Source: Methylobacter marinus A45
GTDB taxonomy: Bacteria; Pseudomonadota; Gammaproteobacteria; Methylococcales; Methylomonadaceae
Assembly: GCF_000383855.1 (NCBI RefSeq)
Contig: NZ_KB912877.1
Location: 3,057,579-3,121,578 of the forward strand
Length of the DNA: 64,000 bases
Reading direction: 5' to 3'
The position numbers were made by a program, and so were the translations under genes. How positions within the stretch are numbered: the first letter of the stretch is position 1; each line of letters opens with the position of its first letter. The notes under the pieces are model-generated. The model worked only from the letters and a program-made list of their open reading frames with translations, searched no databases and had not been told where the DNA came from. Positions 1 through 8,950 of this stretch are shown here, one piece after another.

Positions 1-384
1 CAGCACCATCGCATGATCGAAAGCCAGTTCGGCGGGAAGGTTGTCGAATGTAAAAATCCCGCAGTTTTTGGCATCGTCCGCCGCCACGGGCGTGCCGTGC
101 GCTTCGGCGACATAACAGGCCGTCACGGTATGATTGCGTGGATCGCGCTTGGGATTGGAATAGAGACCTAACAAAGCCGTCAGCCGGATATCGAGGCTGA
201 TTTCCTCCTTCGCCTCGCGTATGGCGGCATGCTCCATGGTTTCGCCGACATCGACAAACCCGCCCGGCACGGCCCAGCCATAAGGCGGATTGGCACGCTC
301 AATCAAAACAAACGGCCGTCCGGGCAGATCGATCAGTTCAATCAAGGTATCGGCGGCAAGCAACGGCGTAACGGGTTTGTACAT
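1..384 (-). CDS. Nudix hydrolase (3' end outside window)
   Basis: The minus strand reads MYKPVTPLLAADTLIELIDL from an ATG at 384-382 and stays open to the window edge, so about 128 residues are visible. A Nudix box is present: GGFVDVGETMEHAAMREAKEEI follows the G-x5-E-x7-REUxEE pattern and would bind the metal-pyrophosphate. Sequence around it (NPPYGWAVPGG, then LLGLYSNPKRDPRNHTVTACYVA) resembles ADP-ribose pyrophosphatase-like or 8-oxo-dGTP-type hydrolases. The substrate cannot be told from this fragment. The gene is transcribed leftwards away from the repeat region at 540-800. Confidence 0.85.
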   Translation of the reverse strand, partial: MYKPVTPLLAADTLIELIDLPGRPFVLIERANPPYGWAVPGGFVDVGETMEHAAIREAKEEISLDIRLTALLGLYSNPKRDPRNHTVTACYVAEAHGTPVAADDAKNCGIFTFDNLPAELAFDHAMVL

Positions 385-570
385 AATGGCTCCTGACAAT
401 AAACGATAGTGGATAACGGCCGGCTTGACCGGGCCAATTGGAGAAATGTTGAGTATAAAGCATTCGTAACAAGGGATTAATTTTTGGAGTCGGGGCAGGG
501 GGATGGCGCTTTATACTAATCTGGATATTTCATAAAACCACAGACGACCCCCGGGACAGATATTTGCTCC

Positions 571-703
571 TCGGCAACTGCTCATGCGTTGCTCTACCTC
601 CTGCATAATCCCCATGGATGGGGTGAATGCAGAGAAATGACGGGATCATTTCCTGTCCATGCAGTCGTCGGCAACTGCTCCTGCGTTGCTCTACCTCCTG
701 CAT
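571..703. repeat. Direct repeat pair, 36 bp, 97-bp spacing
   Basis: A 36-base unit starting tcggcaactgctc and ending ctacctcctgcat occurs at 571-606 and 668-703 with one difference. The stretch 385-821 holds no convincing gene. Short ORFs over it are explained by the repeats, and a further partial match to the ctcctgcat/atgcagtcg ends lies near 695-715. It looks like a small dispersed intergenic repeat. Confidence 0.6.
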
Positions 704-821
704 CCATGCAGTCGTGCTCACGTCCCTTACCTACATCCCTGCAACGCCGAAGAGGGACGGCAAGACAAGTCAGTTGCGGGCGTTATAAAATTCACGTTCC
801 TTAGGTTGACTTATTTGAATT

Positions 822-1853
822 CTAAGTCGCATTTGATGTTTGAGCATTCTGGCGCTTAAAATCTTCTTGTCGGTTCGCTATTTTTTGAATAGCGGAAATG
901 TAAGAATCAAACCTCTCCAGATCATTATCGTTGTTAAATGATATATGCTCACCGTCAATGACCCAAGCCCCTTTTCTTTCGGATAATAAGTCTATTATGT
1001 TCTCGAATTCATCGATGATTTTATCTTCCAATGGCAATAATGTATCTAGATCCTTCTTTGCCATTTCCATGCCTTGATTAAAGTTCGATAACATTTTGCT
1101 CTTTGTACGTTCGCTAATATTCAAAGCAGCTATTTTTTCATCGAGGTTTCCATAAAGAATATCTGTTTGTTCTTTAAATCTTTTGACATTCTCTCTGGCT
1201 TTCCGGATTTTAACTCTACTTTCAGCAAATGTTTTATCTGCTTTTAAGCGATTCATATCCAATAAGCTATCCCATCCAATGGCTTTCGCCTCGAGCAAAT
1301 AGTCATTCCTCTGTGACACGAATTGATTCAAGAATTCCTTAACGAATCTTTCCATTTCGCCAAACTCGCCATGTGCTTTGGGTATTGTATTTATTGGTTT
1401 TTCTATAACTTTAGGCACATTTTGTGAGTCAATCGAGGCGTTAACAAATTCCAAATATTGATTTTGTATTTCTGAATGCGCCCGCATTGCTTCAGAACTA
1501 TGTTTTAAAAAACCGAAAAAACAACTTAATTCCAGGCAAACAAATATGGCTATGAATGAAAAGCCTTTTATTACGGCTCCTCGCTTTCTGATGATGAGCG
1601 CATAGAAAATACCCCATATAATCAATCCATTCACAATGCCATAACTAACCAAGTATCCTAAATTCTCCGGAGATACAATGTTATCCAGGTATTCAAAACT
1701 AGCCGTTGGAGTCTTTGCATAGATAAACCCATAGCCAATTATTCCTGCACAAACAAGAGCAAGACAAACAAGAGCGAATGCTATTTTCCAGATAGCATAT
1801 ATTTTTTTCCAGATACTATTATCCGGTTGCTGCAAGGTTTCTATTTTTTCCAT
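822..1853 (-). CDS. Uncharacterised membrane protein with coiled-coil domain
   Basis: 343 residues. The start is supported by an AAGGAG box a few bases upstream of the ATG. Three hydrophobic segments lie in the first third (about residues 17-45, 60-85, 95-117), followed by a long, charged, helical region (about 120-340) with heptad-like spacing, as expected of a membrane-anchored coiled coil. The gene is AT-rich compared with its neighbours, which suggests a separate origin. I recognise no family. A signalling or structural role is possible but not shown. Confidence 0.75.
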   Translation of the reverse strand: MEKIETLQQPDNSIWKKIYAIWKIAFALVCLALVCAGIIGYGFIYAKTPTASFEYLDNIVSPENLGYLVSYGIVNGLIIWGIFYALIIRKRGAVIKGFSFIAIFVCLELSCFFGFLKHSSEAMRAHSEIQNQYLEFVNASIDSQNVPKVIEKPINTIPKAHGEFGEMERFVKEFLNQFVSQRNDYLLEAKAIGWDSLLDMNRLKADKTFAESRVKIRKARENVKRFKEQTDILYGNLDEKIAALNISERTKSKMLSNFNQGMEMAKKDLDTLLPLEDKIIDEFENIIDLLSERKGAWVIDGEHISFNNDNDLERFDSYISAIQKIANRQEDFKRQNAQTSNAT

Positions 1854-1907
1854 AGGATTCTCCTTATTATTGCAAACCTAACGAATGTGATATGTAAACG
1901 GCCGCGC

Positions 1908-2085
1908 AAAAGCGCAACTCCTTCACGGCTTTGTTGATAGAATTAACCGGCTTGTTCAACACCAGCCCATAAACAGGAATTGCCCCCCCCTTATAGACGA
2001 TGCCCAATGTGAGAATGTTGAGGTTCTTGTCGCCCCACTTGTGCCCCCGGGTATTTCCAGTCCACTCGATCCGGCATTAATCTGC
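1908..2085 (-). pseudogene. IS4-family transposase remnant
   Basis: Reading the minus strand gives CPDRVDWKY, then after a frameshift HKWGDKNLNILTLGIVYKGG and AIPVYGLVLNKPVNS. This matches the DRTNWKxG...INILTLAIVYKGxAIPVxWxxLxKxGNS block around the catalytic core of IS4-type DDE transposases. Only about 60 codons survive, with no start, stop or terminal repeats found, so the copy is dead. The rest of 1854-2396 is AT-rich and shows no gene I can support. Confidence 0.7.
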
Positions 2086-2396
2086 TTTTAGTCGCACTAA
2101 CGCCAATAGCATTCTAACAAAACAATTCAGTCGGCACTTGCTCCAGCCTAAATGTCCTTTTAGAATCACGCTTCACCTCGTGTTTGGTCGCAGGAGAGTG
2201 AAATCGATTAGCGATGGATTTTCAAGTCTTTCCTTGTAGATCAATAAGTTAACTTTTTTGTCGTGTACAGAGAGGAAATTTAAAGAAAAACAAATATGAA
2301 AAACTATAAGAGTCTGTCGCATACGCGCTGAATTATTTTAACCCAATTTAATTCTTTGCATTATATGATGCAAAACTGAATTTATAGAGAGCAAGG

Positions 2397-2633
2397 ATGT
2401 TGAAAACTATATTGAAACCGATTCCCCTTAACCAGCCGTTCAGGCTGACTGTTGTCCCCGTTGCGCCTGGCAATGTCATCTTACCCTGGTCGCTCAACCC
2501 CACGGGCGATGCGAAAATGACAGTAATATTCGATCACTTTTTTATCCCAACAATAAATGAACTCATGAGCAGGAACGTAATGGTCACATGCCATTCTCAC
2601 GAGGCTCTGAGCGTTAGGCGGGAGGCTCGATGA
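2397..2633 (+). CDS. Doubtful small ORF upstream of the M48 protease
   Basis: 78 codons, overlapping the protease start by 4 bases (ATGA type), which would allow coupling. The protein has no recognisable motif and no membrane segment, and the only upstream purines (AAGG) touch the start codon. The last part overlaps the ribosome-binding site of the next gene. It may be spurious; no homology can be claimed. Confidence 0.25.
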   Translation: MLKTILKPIPLNQPFRLTVVPVAPGNVILPWSLNPTGDAKMTVIFDHFFIPTINELMSRNVMVTCHSHEALSVRREAR

Positions 2634-4492
2634 CCAACGAACAGTTTGAAGCCCTGGTCAGCAGGCTTGAGCACCAGGCGCAGAGCAACCCGGGACGTTA
2701 CCGGTTCAAGGTGTTTTTACTGGCAATGCTTGGCAACGCCTATCTTGGCGTGATGCTGTTATTGATCGTTGTGCTGTTTGGGATGTTGCTCGCATCAGTC
2801 ATGGTGCTCAAGCTTCTCGCCGTGAAGCTGATCATCATCGTCGGCTTCTTTCTGTGGATGATTCTCAAGGCCCTGTGGGTTAGGATCGATCCGCCGGAGG
2901 GGACCGAAATCAAGGCCGGACAGGCGCCTGGGCTGTTCGCCATGATTGGCCGATTGCGCTGCCAGTTGGGCGCGCCGCGCTTTCACCATGTTCTGATCAC
3001 GGATGATTTCAATGCCGGTGTGGTGCAATCGCCTCGCCTGGGCATCTTCGGCTGGCATCGCAATTACCTGCTGATCGGCCTGCCGCTGATGAAGTCGTTG
3101 ACCGAGGAGCAGTTCAAGGCGGTGCTCGCGCATGAATTCGGCCATCTGGCCAAGGGGCACGGGCGGATGTCCAACTGGATCTACCGTCAGCGTTTGCGCT
3201 GGAGCCGTCTTCTGGCCGTTCTGGATGCCTGCGAGAGTCAGGGCGGCTTTCTCTTCAAGCCCTTTCTGAACTGGTTCGCCCCCTACTTCAATGCCTATTC
3301 TTTTCCAATGGCCAGGGCCAATGAATACGAGGCCGATGCCACCTCCGCCAGACTCACCTCGCCGCAGGTGGCTGCCGAAGCCCTTACCAGCGTCAATGTC
3401 GTCGGCAGCTATCTGGCTGAGCAATATTGGCCGCAAATCCATAAACAGGCCGATGAACAGCCGATCCCTAACTTCGCTCCTTACTTTGGCATGGGGCAGG
3501 GGGTAGCCACGGAACTGGACGAAATATCGACCCAAGAATGGCTGGATCAGGCGATGGCCTTGCAAACAGATTCGGCTGATACCCATCCTGCACTGAGTGA
3601 CCGTCTGAAGGCGATTAACGAGTCGCCGCGCCTGGCCCTTCCAGGCATAGGGCAGTCCGCCGACCGGCTTCTCGGCTTCGCGTTGAAAGCCATTACCGAA
3701 AGTTTTGATCGGCGTTGGAAGGATAATATCCTGCCTTCCTGGCAGAACCGTTATCTGCAGGTTCAGAACGACCGCCGCCAGCTGGCCGAGTTGAACAGGT
3801 TATTCGAGAGCGATGCGGAACTGACGGTGCAGGAGGCATATGATCGCGCAAGACTCACCGAAACCACCGGCAATGACTTCGATGATGCACTGGCCCAGTT
3901 CCGGGCCCTGCACGAACGCGCCCCGGATGATCCGCTGGTCTGCCTCAGCCTGGGCGCTCGCCTGCTGGGTCGAAATGATGCCGGCGGCTGTAGGTTGATC
4001 GAACAGGCTATGCGCCTCGATGAGAACACCATCCTGGAAGGCTGCGAACTGCTGCGCGATTACCACTGGCACAACGGCGGAAAAGAAGAGGCCCAAACCT
4101 GGCACCAGCGGCTGCTCGAGCGTTCGCAATTACAGGAGGCAGCCCATAAAGAGCGCAACCAATTATTGCTGACCGACCGCTTCGAGCACCATGGGCTTTC
4201 TGATGCCGAAGCCGCTGAACTGCGCGCCGCACTGGCAGCCATACCCGGCTTGCGCAAGGTTTACTTCGTAAGAAAGCGCGTCAAGTACCTCACGCATCTG
4301 CCCTGCTATGTGTTGGGTTATCGCGTCACCCGTTTCTTTCAGTTGCATAGCCAGCGGCGTTCGGCAGAGGTCTTGCAGCGGATTCAGGAATCGGTGCCTT
4401 TTCCGGGCGAGACAATACTCATCAGCGTGGAGGGCGAAAACTACCGGTTCGGCAGGAAGTTCCGATGGATGCGAAGGTCAAGGATTCTGTGA
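2630..4492 (+). CDS. M48-family zinc metalloprotease, membrane-bound
   Basis: 620 residues. Two hydrophobic segments at about 27-55 and 58-78 anchor the protein. The catalytic HEFGH motif sits near residue 170 (VLAHEFGHLAKGHG), and the third zinc ligand is probably the glutamate in ANEYEADATSARL near 235, as in the HtpX/Ste24-type M48 peptidases. The C-terminal half (about 380-560) is helical and looks like degenerate TPR repeats, which would make it a BepA-like or M48-TPR protein. A GGGAGG box precedes the ATG. The substrate is probably a membrane or periplasmic protein, but this is inference. Confidence 0.85.
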   Translation: MTNEQFEALVSRLEHQAQSNPGRYRFKVFLLAMLGNAYLGVMLLLIVVLFGMLLASVMVLKLLAVKLIIIVGFFLWMILKALWVRIDPPEGTEIKAGQAPGLFAMIGRLRCQLGAPRFHHVLITDDFNAGVVQSPRLGIFGWHRNYLLIGLPLMKSLTEEQFKAVLAHEFGHLAKGHGRMSNWIYRQRLRWSRLLAVLDACESQGGFLFKPFLNWFAPYFNAYSFPMARANEYEADATSARLTSPQVAAEALTSVNVVGSYLAEQYWPQIHKQADEQPIPNFAPYFGMGQGVATELDEISTQEWLDQAMALQTDSADTHPALSDRLKAINESPRLALPGIGQSADRLLGFALKAITESFDRRWKDNILPSWQNRYLQVQNDRRQLAELNRLFESDAELTVQEAYDRARLTETTGNDFDDALAQFRALHERAPDDPLVCLSLGARLLGRNDAGGCRLIEQAMRLDENTILEGCELLRDYHWHNGGKEEAQTWHQRLLERSQLQEAAHKERNQLLLTDRFEHHGLSDAEAAELRAALAAIPGLRKVYFVRKRVKYLTHLPCYVLGYRVTRFFQLHSQRRSAEVLQRIQESVPFPGETILISVEGENYRFGRKFRWMRRSRIL

Positions 4493-4884
4493 CTCCGACA
4501 CAAGAGTTCAGCCGGCTTGCGGACATGCCGCTCATTGGATTTAGCCTGAAACTGGCTGTAAACAACCGATGATTTAGCCGTCTGATGCATTCTGTCGGTC
4601 CGGCTGCAGAGGACGCGGAGAAAATAATGCAAGTTGTTGAAAACTCCTGCCGGACGGGGCATATTGTCCCGTTTAAAACGTTTGATACTGTTTAAGCGCA
4701 GCCGCCTGGCTCAGATATCGCTGGAACGTTAGGGGCGGGGTTGCAAACGCTTTCCCGCTTCAGTACTGTGGCTGACGATTACTTCCTGCCAATGCCGGAG
4801 ACGCATTGCAGCTCCCAGTACCTAATTGATGCATGGGCACGGTTGAACCAAGTGGTTAAACATTAATAATAAGGAAAACATGTT
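4493..4884. other. Intergenic region, no gene seen
   Basis: 392 bases between the protease and a small membrane protein. I see no ORF with a ribosome-binding site, no clear palindrome followed by Ts, and no repeat shared with the rest of the window. Confidence 0.5.
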
Positions 4885-5226
4885 ATGAACGAATTCACAG
4901 AAACAGCCGAACGCCCGATCGCAATAACAATCATCTGTGTGCTTGGCTTCATAGGGACACTGTTAGCCGTGCCTATGATTTTCTCACCGGTAGCGCAGCA
5001 AATCGGCTCCTGGTATCCAATCTACATAGGTCTTACCTCTCTTATAGGGCTAGTGTGCATGATCGGCTTGTGGATGATGAAAAAATGGGCTGTTTATACC
5101 TATACAGGTTTAGTGGCGCTCAATCAGGTTGTTTTGCTTGCCATGGGACTATGGAGCACCATGGCACTGCTTATGCCCGCAGTCGTTATATTCTTTGCGC
5201 TAAAGCATGTTTCCAAAATGTCATGA
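4885..5226 (+). CDS. Small three-helix membrane protein, unknown
   Basis: 113 residues with an AAGGAAA box upstream of the ATG. Hydrophobic segments at about 12-32, 45-65 and 75-105 leave only short loops, so this is an integral membrane protein with a short hydrophilic N-terminus. No catalytic motif is visible. It stands alone, followed by an unrelated gene after about 220 bases. Confidence 0.7.
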   Translation: MNEFTETAERPIAITIICVLGFIGTLLAVPMIFSPVAQQIGSWYPIYIGLTSLIGLVCMIGLWMMKKWAVYTYTGLVALNQVVLLAMGLWSTMALLMPAVVIFFALKHVSKMS

Positions 5227-5376
5227 TCAAATGGCAGAAGCCGGAGTGGTGAGCCCGGCGCTTCCTTGCCCAGATTATCGGATTCTAGCAAATCTCCAGC
5301 TCCGGCTATTCCCCAGGGCCGCACTTTCCCTTCAGCCCCTTGTCTTAACAGTAATTAATGATACCGGAGGCGAACA

Positions 5377-5415
5377 ATGAAACGCATAGTGAGGTATTCG
5401 AACCCGGCTTACTGA
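5377..5415 (+). CDS. Possible 12-codon leader ORF
   Basis: A strong GGAGG box (ccggaggcgaaca) directly precedes ATG at 5377, and the frame reads MKRIVRYSNPAY then TGA. It lies 28 bases ahead of the APH-fold gene. Such a good ribosome-binding site on so short an ORF suggests a leader peptide or the decayed start of a longer gene. No attenuator hairpin was recognised. Confidence 0.3.
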   Translation: MKRIVRYSNPAY

Positions 5416-5443
5416 ATGCGGTCGCTACAGGAAAACATGCACC

Positions 5444-6442
5444 ATGCATATTGATGAAAAAGTAGCCTTTCTCCGGCAACCGGACAGCTATCCGGACAAG
5501 CCGGCGCGCGTCGAGGTCGTCAAAACCCATATGTCCTGGGTTTTTCTGACAGAAAGGCTGGTTTACAAGCTGAAGAAACCCGTTAAGTATGACTACCTGG
5601 ACTTCAGCACCCTGGAAGCCCGGCACAAGAACTGCGAACGCGAGATACGTCTCAACCGGCGGTTAGCCGGGCACGTTTATCTCGGCACCGTGCCACTCAC
5701 GCTGGAAGCCGATGGCAGCCTGAGGCTGGACGGCGAAGGCCAGGTGGTGGATTGGCTTGTTCAGATGCGCCGCCTGCCTGAAGAGCGCATGCTTGACGTT
5801 GCGATTCGTTCGGGAACGGTCGATGCCGAGGATGTGCGGAAGGTGAGCCAGGTGCTGGCCCGTTTCTATCGGGATTCGCCAGCCTTAACGATAAGCCCGG
5901 CCGAGTATCGACGCCGGTTCGAGGCGGATATCCAGAGCAACCTGACCGAGTTGAGTGACGCCGGGTACGCTTTGTCCGGCGCGCAGGTGGCGCAGCTTGC
6001 GGCGGCGCAAAGACGGTTTCTGACGGAACAGGGCCGTCTTCTTGAACAGCGGGCGAGTGACGGGCGCATCATCGATGCGCATGGCGACCTCAGGCCGCAG
6101 CATATCTGCTTGCTGCCCGCGCCGGTGATCATCGATTGCCTGGAATTCAACCGGCAGTTCCGTATCCTCGACCCCGTGGACGAATTGGCCTATCTGGCCC
6201 TGGAATGCGAGCGTCTCGGTGTTCCGGGCATCGGCGACCAGGTGCTGGCGTACTACACGACAGCGACAGGCGATGCTTGTCCCGCTGAACTGATAGGATT
6301 TTACAAGGCTTTCCGCGCCTGTTTGCGCGCCAAGATCGCGGTATGGCACACCGTGGACCACGACATTCGGGATCATCGGCGTTGGCACGATCTCGCCGGC
6401 TCCTACCTGGCTCTGGCAGAGCAGTATGTACGTTGTTGGTGA
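5444..6442 (+). CDS. Aminoglycoside phosphotransferase-fold protein
   Basis: 332 residues. The catalytic loop is DAHGDLRPQHICL near residue 205, with the metal-binding aspartate in VIIDCLEFNRQFRILDPVDE, as in APH/choline-kinase-like enzymes. The N-terminal part has the nucleotide-binding lysines in TERLVYKLKKPVKYDYLDFS. Proteins of this kind often occur fused to a P-loop kinase domain; here only the APH part exists. The substrate is unknown and need not be an aminoglycoside. It converges on the PRPP synthase gene, with 22 bases between the stops. Confidence 0.8.
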   Translation: MHIDEKVAFLRQPDSYPDKPARVEVVKTHMSWVFLTERLVYKLKKPVKYDYLDFSTLEARHKNCEREIRLNRRLAGHVYLGTVPLTLEADGSLRLDGEGQVVDWLVQMRRLPEERMLDVAIRSGTVDAEDVRKVSQVLARFYRDSPALTISPAEYRRRFEADIQSNLTELSDAGYALSGAQVAQLAAAQRRFLTEQGRLLEQRASDGRIIDAHGDLRPQHICLLPAPVIIDCLEFNRQFRILDPVDELAYLALECERLGVPGIGDQVLAYYTTATGDACPAELIGFYKAFRACLRAKIAVWHTVDHDIRDHRRWHDLAGSYLALAEQYVRCW

Positions 6443-6464
6443 CGTGCTTTTTGCGTCTGACTCG

Positions 6465-7445
6465 TTACAGGAGTTCCACGAGGGAACCGCTGTTATGGAT
6501 ATGCCAGATGGCATCCGCCAATAGCGGCGACACATCCAGCACCGTCAGCCGGCTGCGCGCCAGTTCCGGGTCGAGCCGGAACGGCGGCAGCGTATTGGTG
6601 ACCACCAGACTGTCCAGGGCAGGATCGGCCGCGACCTGATCGGCCTTGCCCACGAAAAGGCCGTGGCTGGCGGCGGCATGAACGCTTTGTGCGCCCCGGT
6701 CGCGGCAGGCGTGCGCGGTCCGTGCGATCGTGCCGCCGGTGCTGATCATGTCGTCGATGATAATGGCGGTCTTGCCGTTGACATCGCCTACCAGCGCTTC
6801 GCCGCTGACGATGCCGGCGCTGCGCTGTTTCTCCATGAAAGCGCTGCCGGCCGGCCGGCTCAAGCGCTGGCTCAGCGCATCGCGAAACAGTTCCGCCCGC
6901 TTGACGCCACCGACGTCGGGCGAGACCACGACCAGCTCGGCATCAGTCATCCGGGCCGCGAAATGCTCGACGAACAGCTTTTTGGCTTCCAGATGGTCCG
7001 TGTGGCAGCGGAAAGCGTTCTGGAAAGCGGCCAGGTTATGCACGTCGAGGGTCAGCACCCGATCGGTTCCCACGGCCTCCAGCAGTTGCGCCATATAGCG
7101 GGTGGTTACCGGATCGCGGGTCTTGGTTTTCCGGTCCTTGCGCGCATAGCCGAGGTAGGGCAGGACGGCGGTCACCGTCCGCGCCGAGGCATCCTTCAGG
7201 GCGCCGATGAAAAACAGCAGACGGCACAGCTTGTCGTTGACGCTTTTACCAGGCTCGCTGTACAGCGACTGGATCACGAACACATCGCAGCCGCGCACGC
7301 TTTCCAGCGGGCGCGTCTTGTGCTCGCCGTCTTCAAAATCCCGTTCCTCGTGCGGAGTCAGCGGTATGCCGAGCGCGGCGCCGATGCTTGCCCCGAGCGC
7401 CTGGGTCTCGCTCAGCGCAAACAGTCGCATCGCGTCGAGATTCAT
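6465..7445 (-). CDS. Ribose-phosphate pyrophosphokinase (accessory paralogue)
   Basis: 326 residues, the length of PRPP synthases. It would make PRPP from ribose 5-phosphate and ATP in the cytosol. The PRPP-binding loop [12 protein letters not shown] is intact near residue 230, and the ATP/metal site is represented by [13 protein letters not shown] with the catalytic-site [13 protein letters not shown]. Its start overlaps the stop of the hydrolase by 4 bases, and that gene is coupled to a phosphoribosyltransferase. The context suggests a dedicated nucleotide or ribose salvage operon rather than the housekeeping prs, hence no symbol. Confidence 0.88.
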   Translation of the reverse strand: MNLDAMRLFALSETQALGASIGAALGIPLTPHEERDFEDGEHKTRPLESVRGCDVFVIQSLYSEPGKSVNDKLCRLLFFIGALKDASARTVTAVLPYLGYARKDRKTKTRDPVTTRYMAQLLEAVGTDRVLTLDVHNLAAFQNAFRCHTDHLEAKKLFVEHFAARMTDAELVVVSPDVGGVKRAELFRDALSQRLSRPAGSAFMEKQRSAGIVSGEALVGDVNGKTAIIIDDMISTGGTIARTAHACRDRGAQSVHAAASHGLFVGKADQVAADPALDSLVVTNTLPPFRLDPELARSRLTVLDVSPLLADAIWHIHNSGSLVELL

Positions 7446-8110
7446 AGGCCGGCCAGATAATGCAGGAACCAGTCGCGCGTGAGCCGCGCGACCTGTTCCA
7501 GTTTGCCCGCTTCCTCGAACAGATGCGTGGCGCCGGGAACGATCTCCAGGCGATGTTCAACCGTCAGTTGCCCGGCCGCCTGTTGATTAAGATCGATGAC
7601 CACAGTGTCTTCACCGCCCACGATCAACAACGCAGGCGCCTTAACCTGTGCCAGATGGCGCGCAGCCAGATCCGGCCGGCCGCCGCGCGAAACCATGGCG
7701 GCCACCTTGTCGGCGCGCTCAGCGGCGGCGCCCAGTGCCGCGGCCGCGCCGGTGCTGGCCCCGAACAGCCCGATGGGAAACCCGGCTGTCGTCGCATTCC
7801 GGCCGGCCCAGTCGATCACGCCAATCAGCCGCTCGGTCAGCAGGTCGATATCGAAGCGAAACTCGCGCGTGCGCAGATCGATGTCCTCCTCTGCGGGGGT
7901 CAAGAGGTCGAAAAGCAGCGTGGCAAGCTCGGCCTCGTTCAAGAATTCTGCCACGAAGCGATTGCGCTGGCTGAACCGGCTGCTGCCGCTGCCATGGGCG
8001 AAGATCACCAGGCCCTTCGCGTGTTCGGGAACAGTCAGGTAGCCGTCAAGGGAGATGTCTGCAAATGCCATGTTGATATCGACGGAGAGTGAGGAAGCGG
8101 GATGAGTCAT
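7442..8110 (-). CDS. Alpha/beta hydrolase, dienelactone-hydrolase-like
   Basis: 222 residues. The early HGSGSS stretch gives the oxyanion region, and the nucleophile serine is in [16 protein letters not shown] near residue 118, an unusual G-A-S-T-G elbow of this subfamily. The acid (GGEDTVVID) and histidine (GATHLFEE) follow in the right order. It sits between PRPP synthase and a phosphoribosyltransferase with 4-base overlaps on both sides, so it is translationally coupled. The substrate is not predictable; the grouping itself recurs in bacteria as far as I recall. Confidence 0.82.
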   Translation of the reverse strand: MTHPASSLSVDINMAFADISLDGYLTVPEHAKGLVIFAHGSGSSRFSQRNRFVAEFLNEAELATLLFDLLTPAEEDIDLRTREFRFDIDLLTERLIGVIDWAGRNATTAGFPIGLFGASTGAAAALGAAAERADKVAAMVSRGGRPDLAARHLAQVKAPALLIVGGEDTVVIDLNQQAAGQLTVEHRLEIVPGATHLFEEAGKLEQVARLTRDWFLHYLAGL

Positions 8111-8841
8111 GGTTGCTCCATTGGGTTGAGATCGGATTCCATCGCCCAGGCGCGCGCGAGGAACGCTTTGACATCCTCATCGCTGGTCTGGGAAAAATCC
8201 TCGTACCAGCGGCCGACGGCCAAAAATGGCTCGGGCGTGGCCAGGCAGACCACCTCATCGGCTTCCTCTTTCAGAATCTCCACCGTATCAGGCGGGGCCA
8301 CGGGAATGGCGACCACGATAGAGGCTGGCTTGCGTTGCTTCAGGGCGGCGACGGCGGCGCGCATGCTGGCCCCGGTGGCCAAGCCATCATCGACCAGAAT
8401 CAGGCAGCGATCTTCTATGGCGGGAGCGGGATGATCGCCCCGATAGGCCCGTTCGCGCCGCTCCAGTTCCTGCTGCTCTTTTCTGGCGACGGCTTCGATG
8501 AGCTCTTGACTGATATTAAACGCCGCCACCAAATCGGAATTGAGCACGCACACGCCGCCGCTGGCGATGGCGCCCATGGCCAGTTCCTCGTTTCCGGGCG
8601 TTCCCAGTTTGCGCACCAGCATGATATCCAGCGGCGCGTTGATTGCCTGGGCGACCTCGAAGCCTACCGGAACGCCGCCGCGGGGCAGGGCGAGAATTGT
8701 CACGTCCGGTCGTTTGGCATACTTATGCAGCGCCTGCCCCAGCAGGCGCCCGGCTTGGATTCGGTCTTCAAATCGCAGTTTCAAGGCGGTGTCCTGATGT
8801 CTACGTAGCGTAAGATTATTCTTATGACCGCCGCACCTCAT
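8107..8841 (-). CDS. Phosphoribosyltransferase-domain protein
   Basis: 244 residues. The type I PRTase PRPP loop is LILVDDGLATGASMRAAVAAL near residue 130, preceded by the conserved ALPRGGVPVGFEVA stretch near 60. The C-terminus (VGRWYEDFSQTSDEDVKAFL) is typical of this family, usually annotated as a phosphoribosyltransferase of unknown substrate. The ATG at 8841 is the only ATG start; a TTG at about 8784 with LKLRFEDRIQAG following would give a more usual N-terminus. It heads the three-gene operon. Confidence 0.8.
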   Translation of the reverse strand: MRCGGHKNNLTLRRHQDTALKLRFEDRIQAGRLLGQALHKYAKRPDVTILALPRGGVPVGFEVAQAINAPLDIMLVRKLGTPGNEELAMGAIASGGVCVLNSDLVAAFNISQELIEAVARKEQQELERRERAYRGDHPAPAIEDRCLILVDDGLATGASMRAAVAALKQRKPASIVVAIPVAPPDTVEILKEEADEVVCLATPEPFLAVGRWYEDFSQTSDEDVKAFLARAWAMESDLNPMEQP

Positions 8842-8950
8842 GGATCTATCCCGATACCCGCGAAACTTATCGGCGCGTCTTTGACCTAATGTTTAACGCT
8901 TTTACTGGAGTGACGGGCAATGACGCATCAACCAACCCCTATCGCCGGCG

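Noticed and set aside
2095-2625. Integron attC-like pieces (tctaacaaaacaattcagtcggcac near 2114; gcgttaggcggg near 2611)
   Set aside because: They resemble core sites but I could not pair R and L boxes into one foldable site, the spacing is far too long, and no integrase or cassette array is present.
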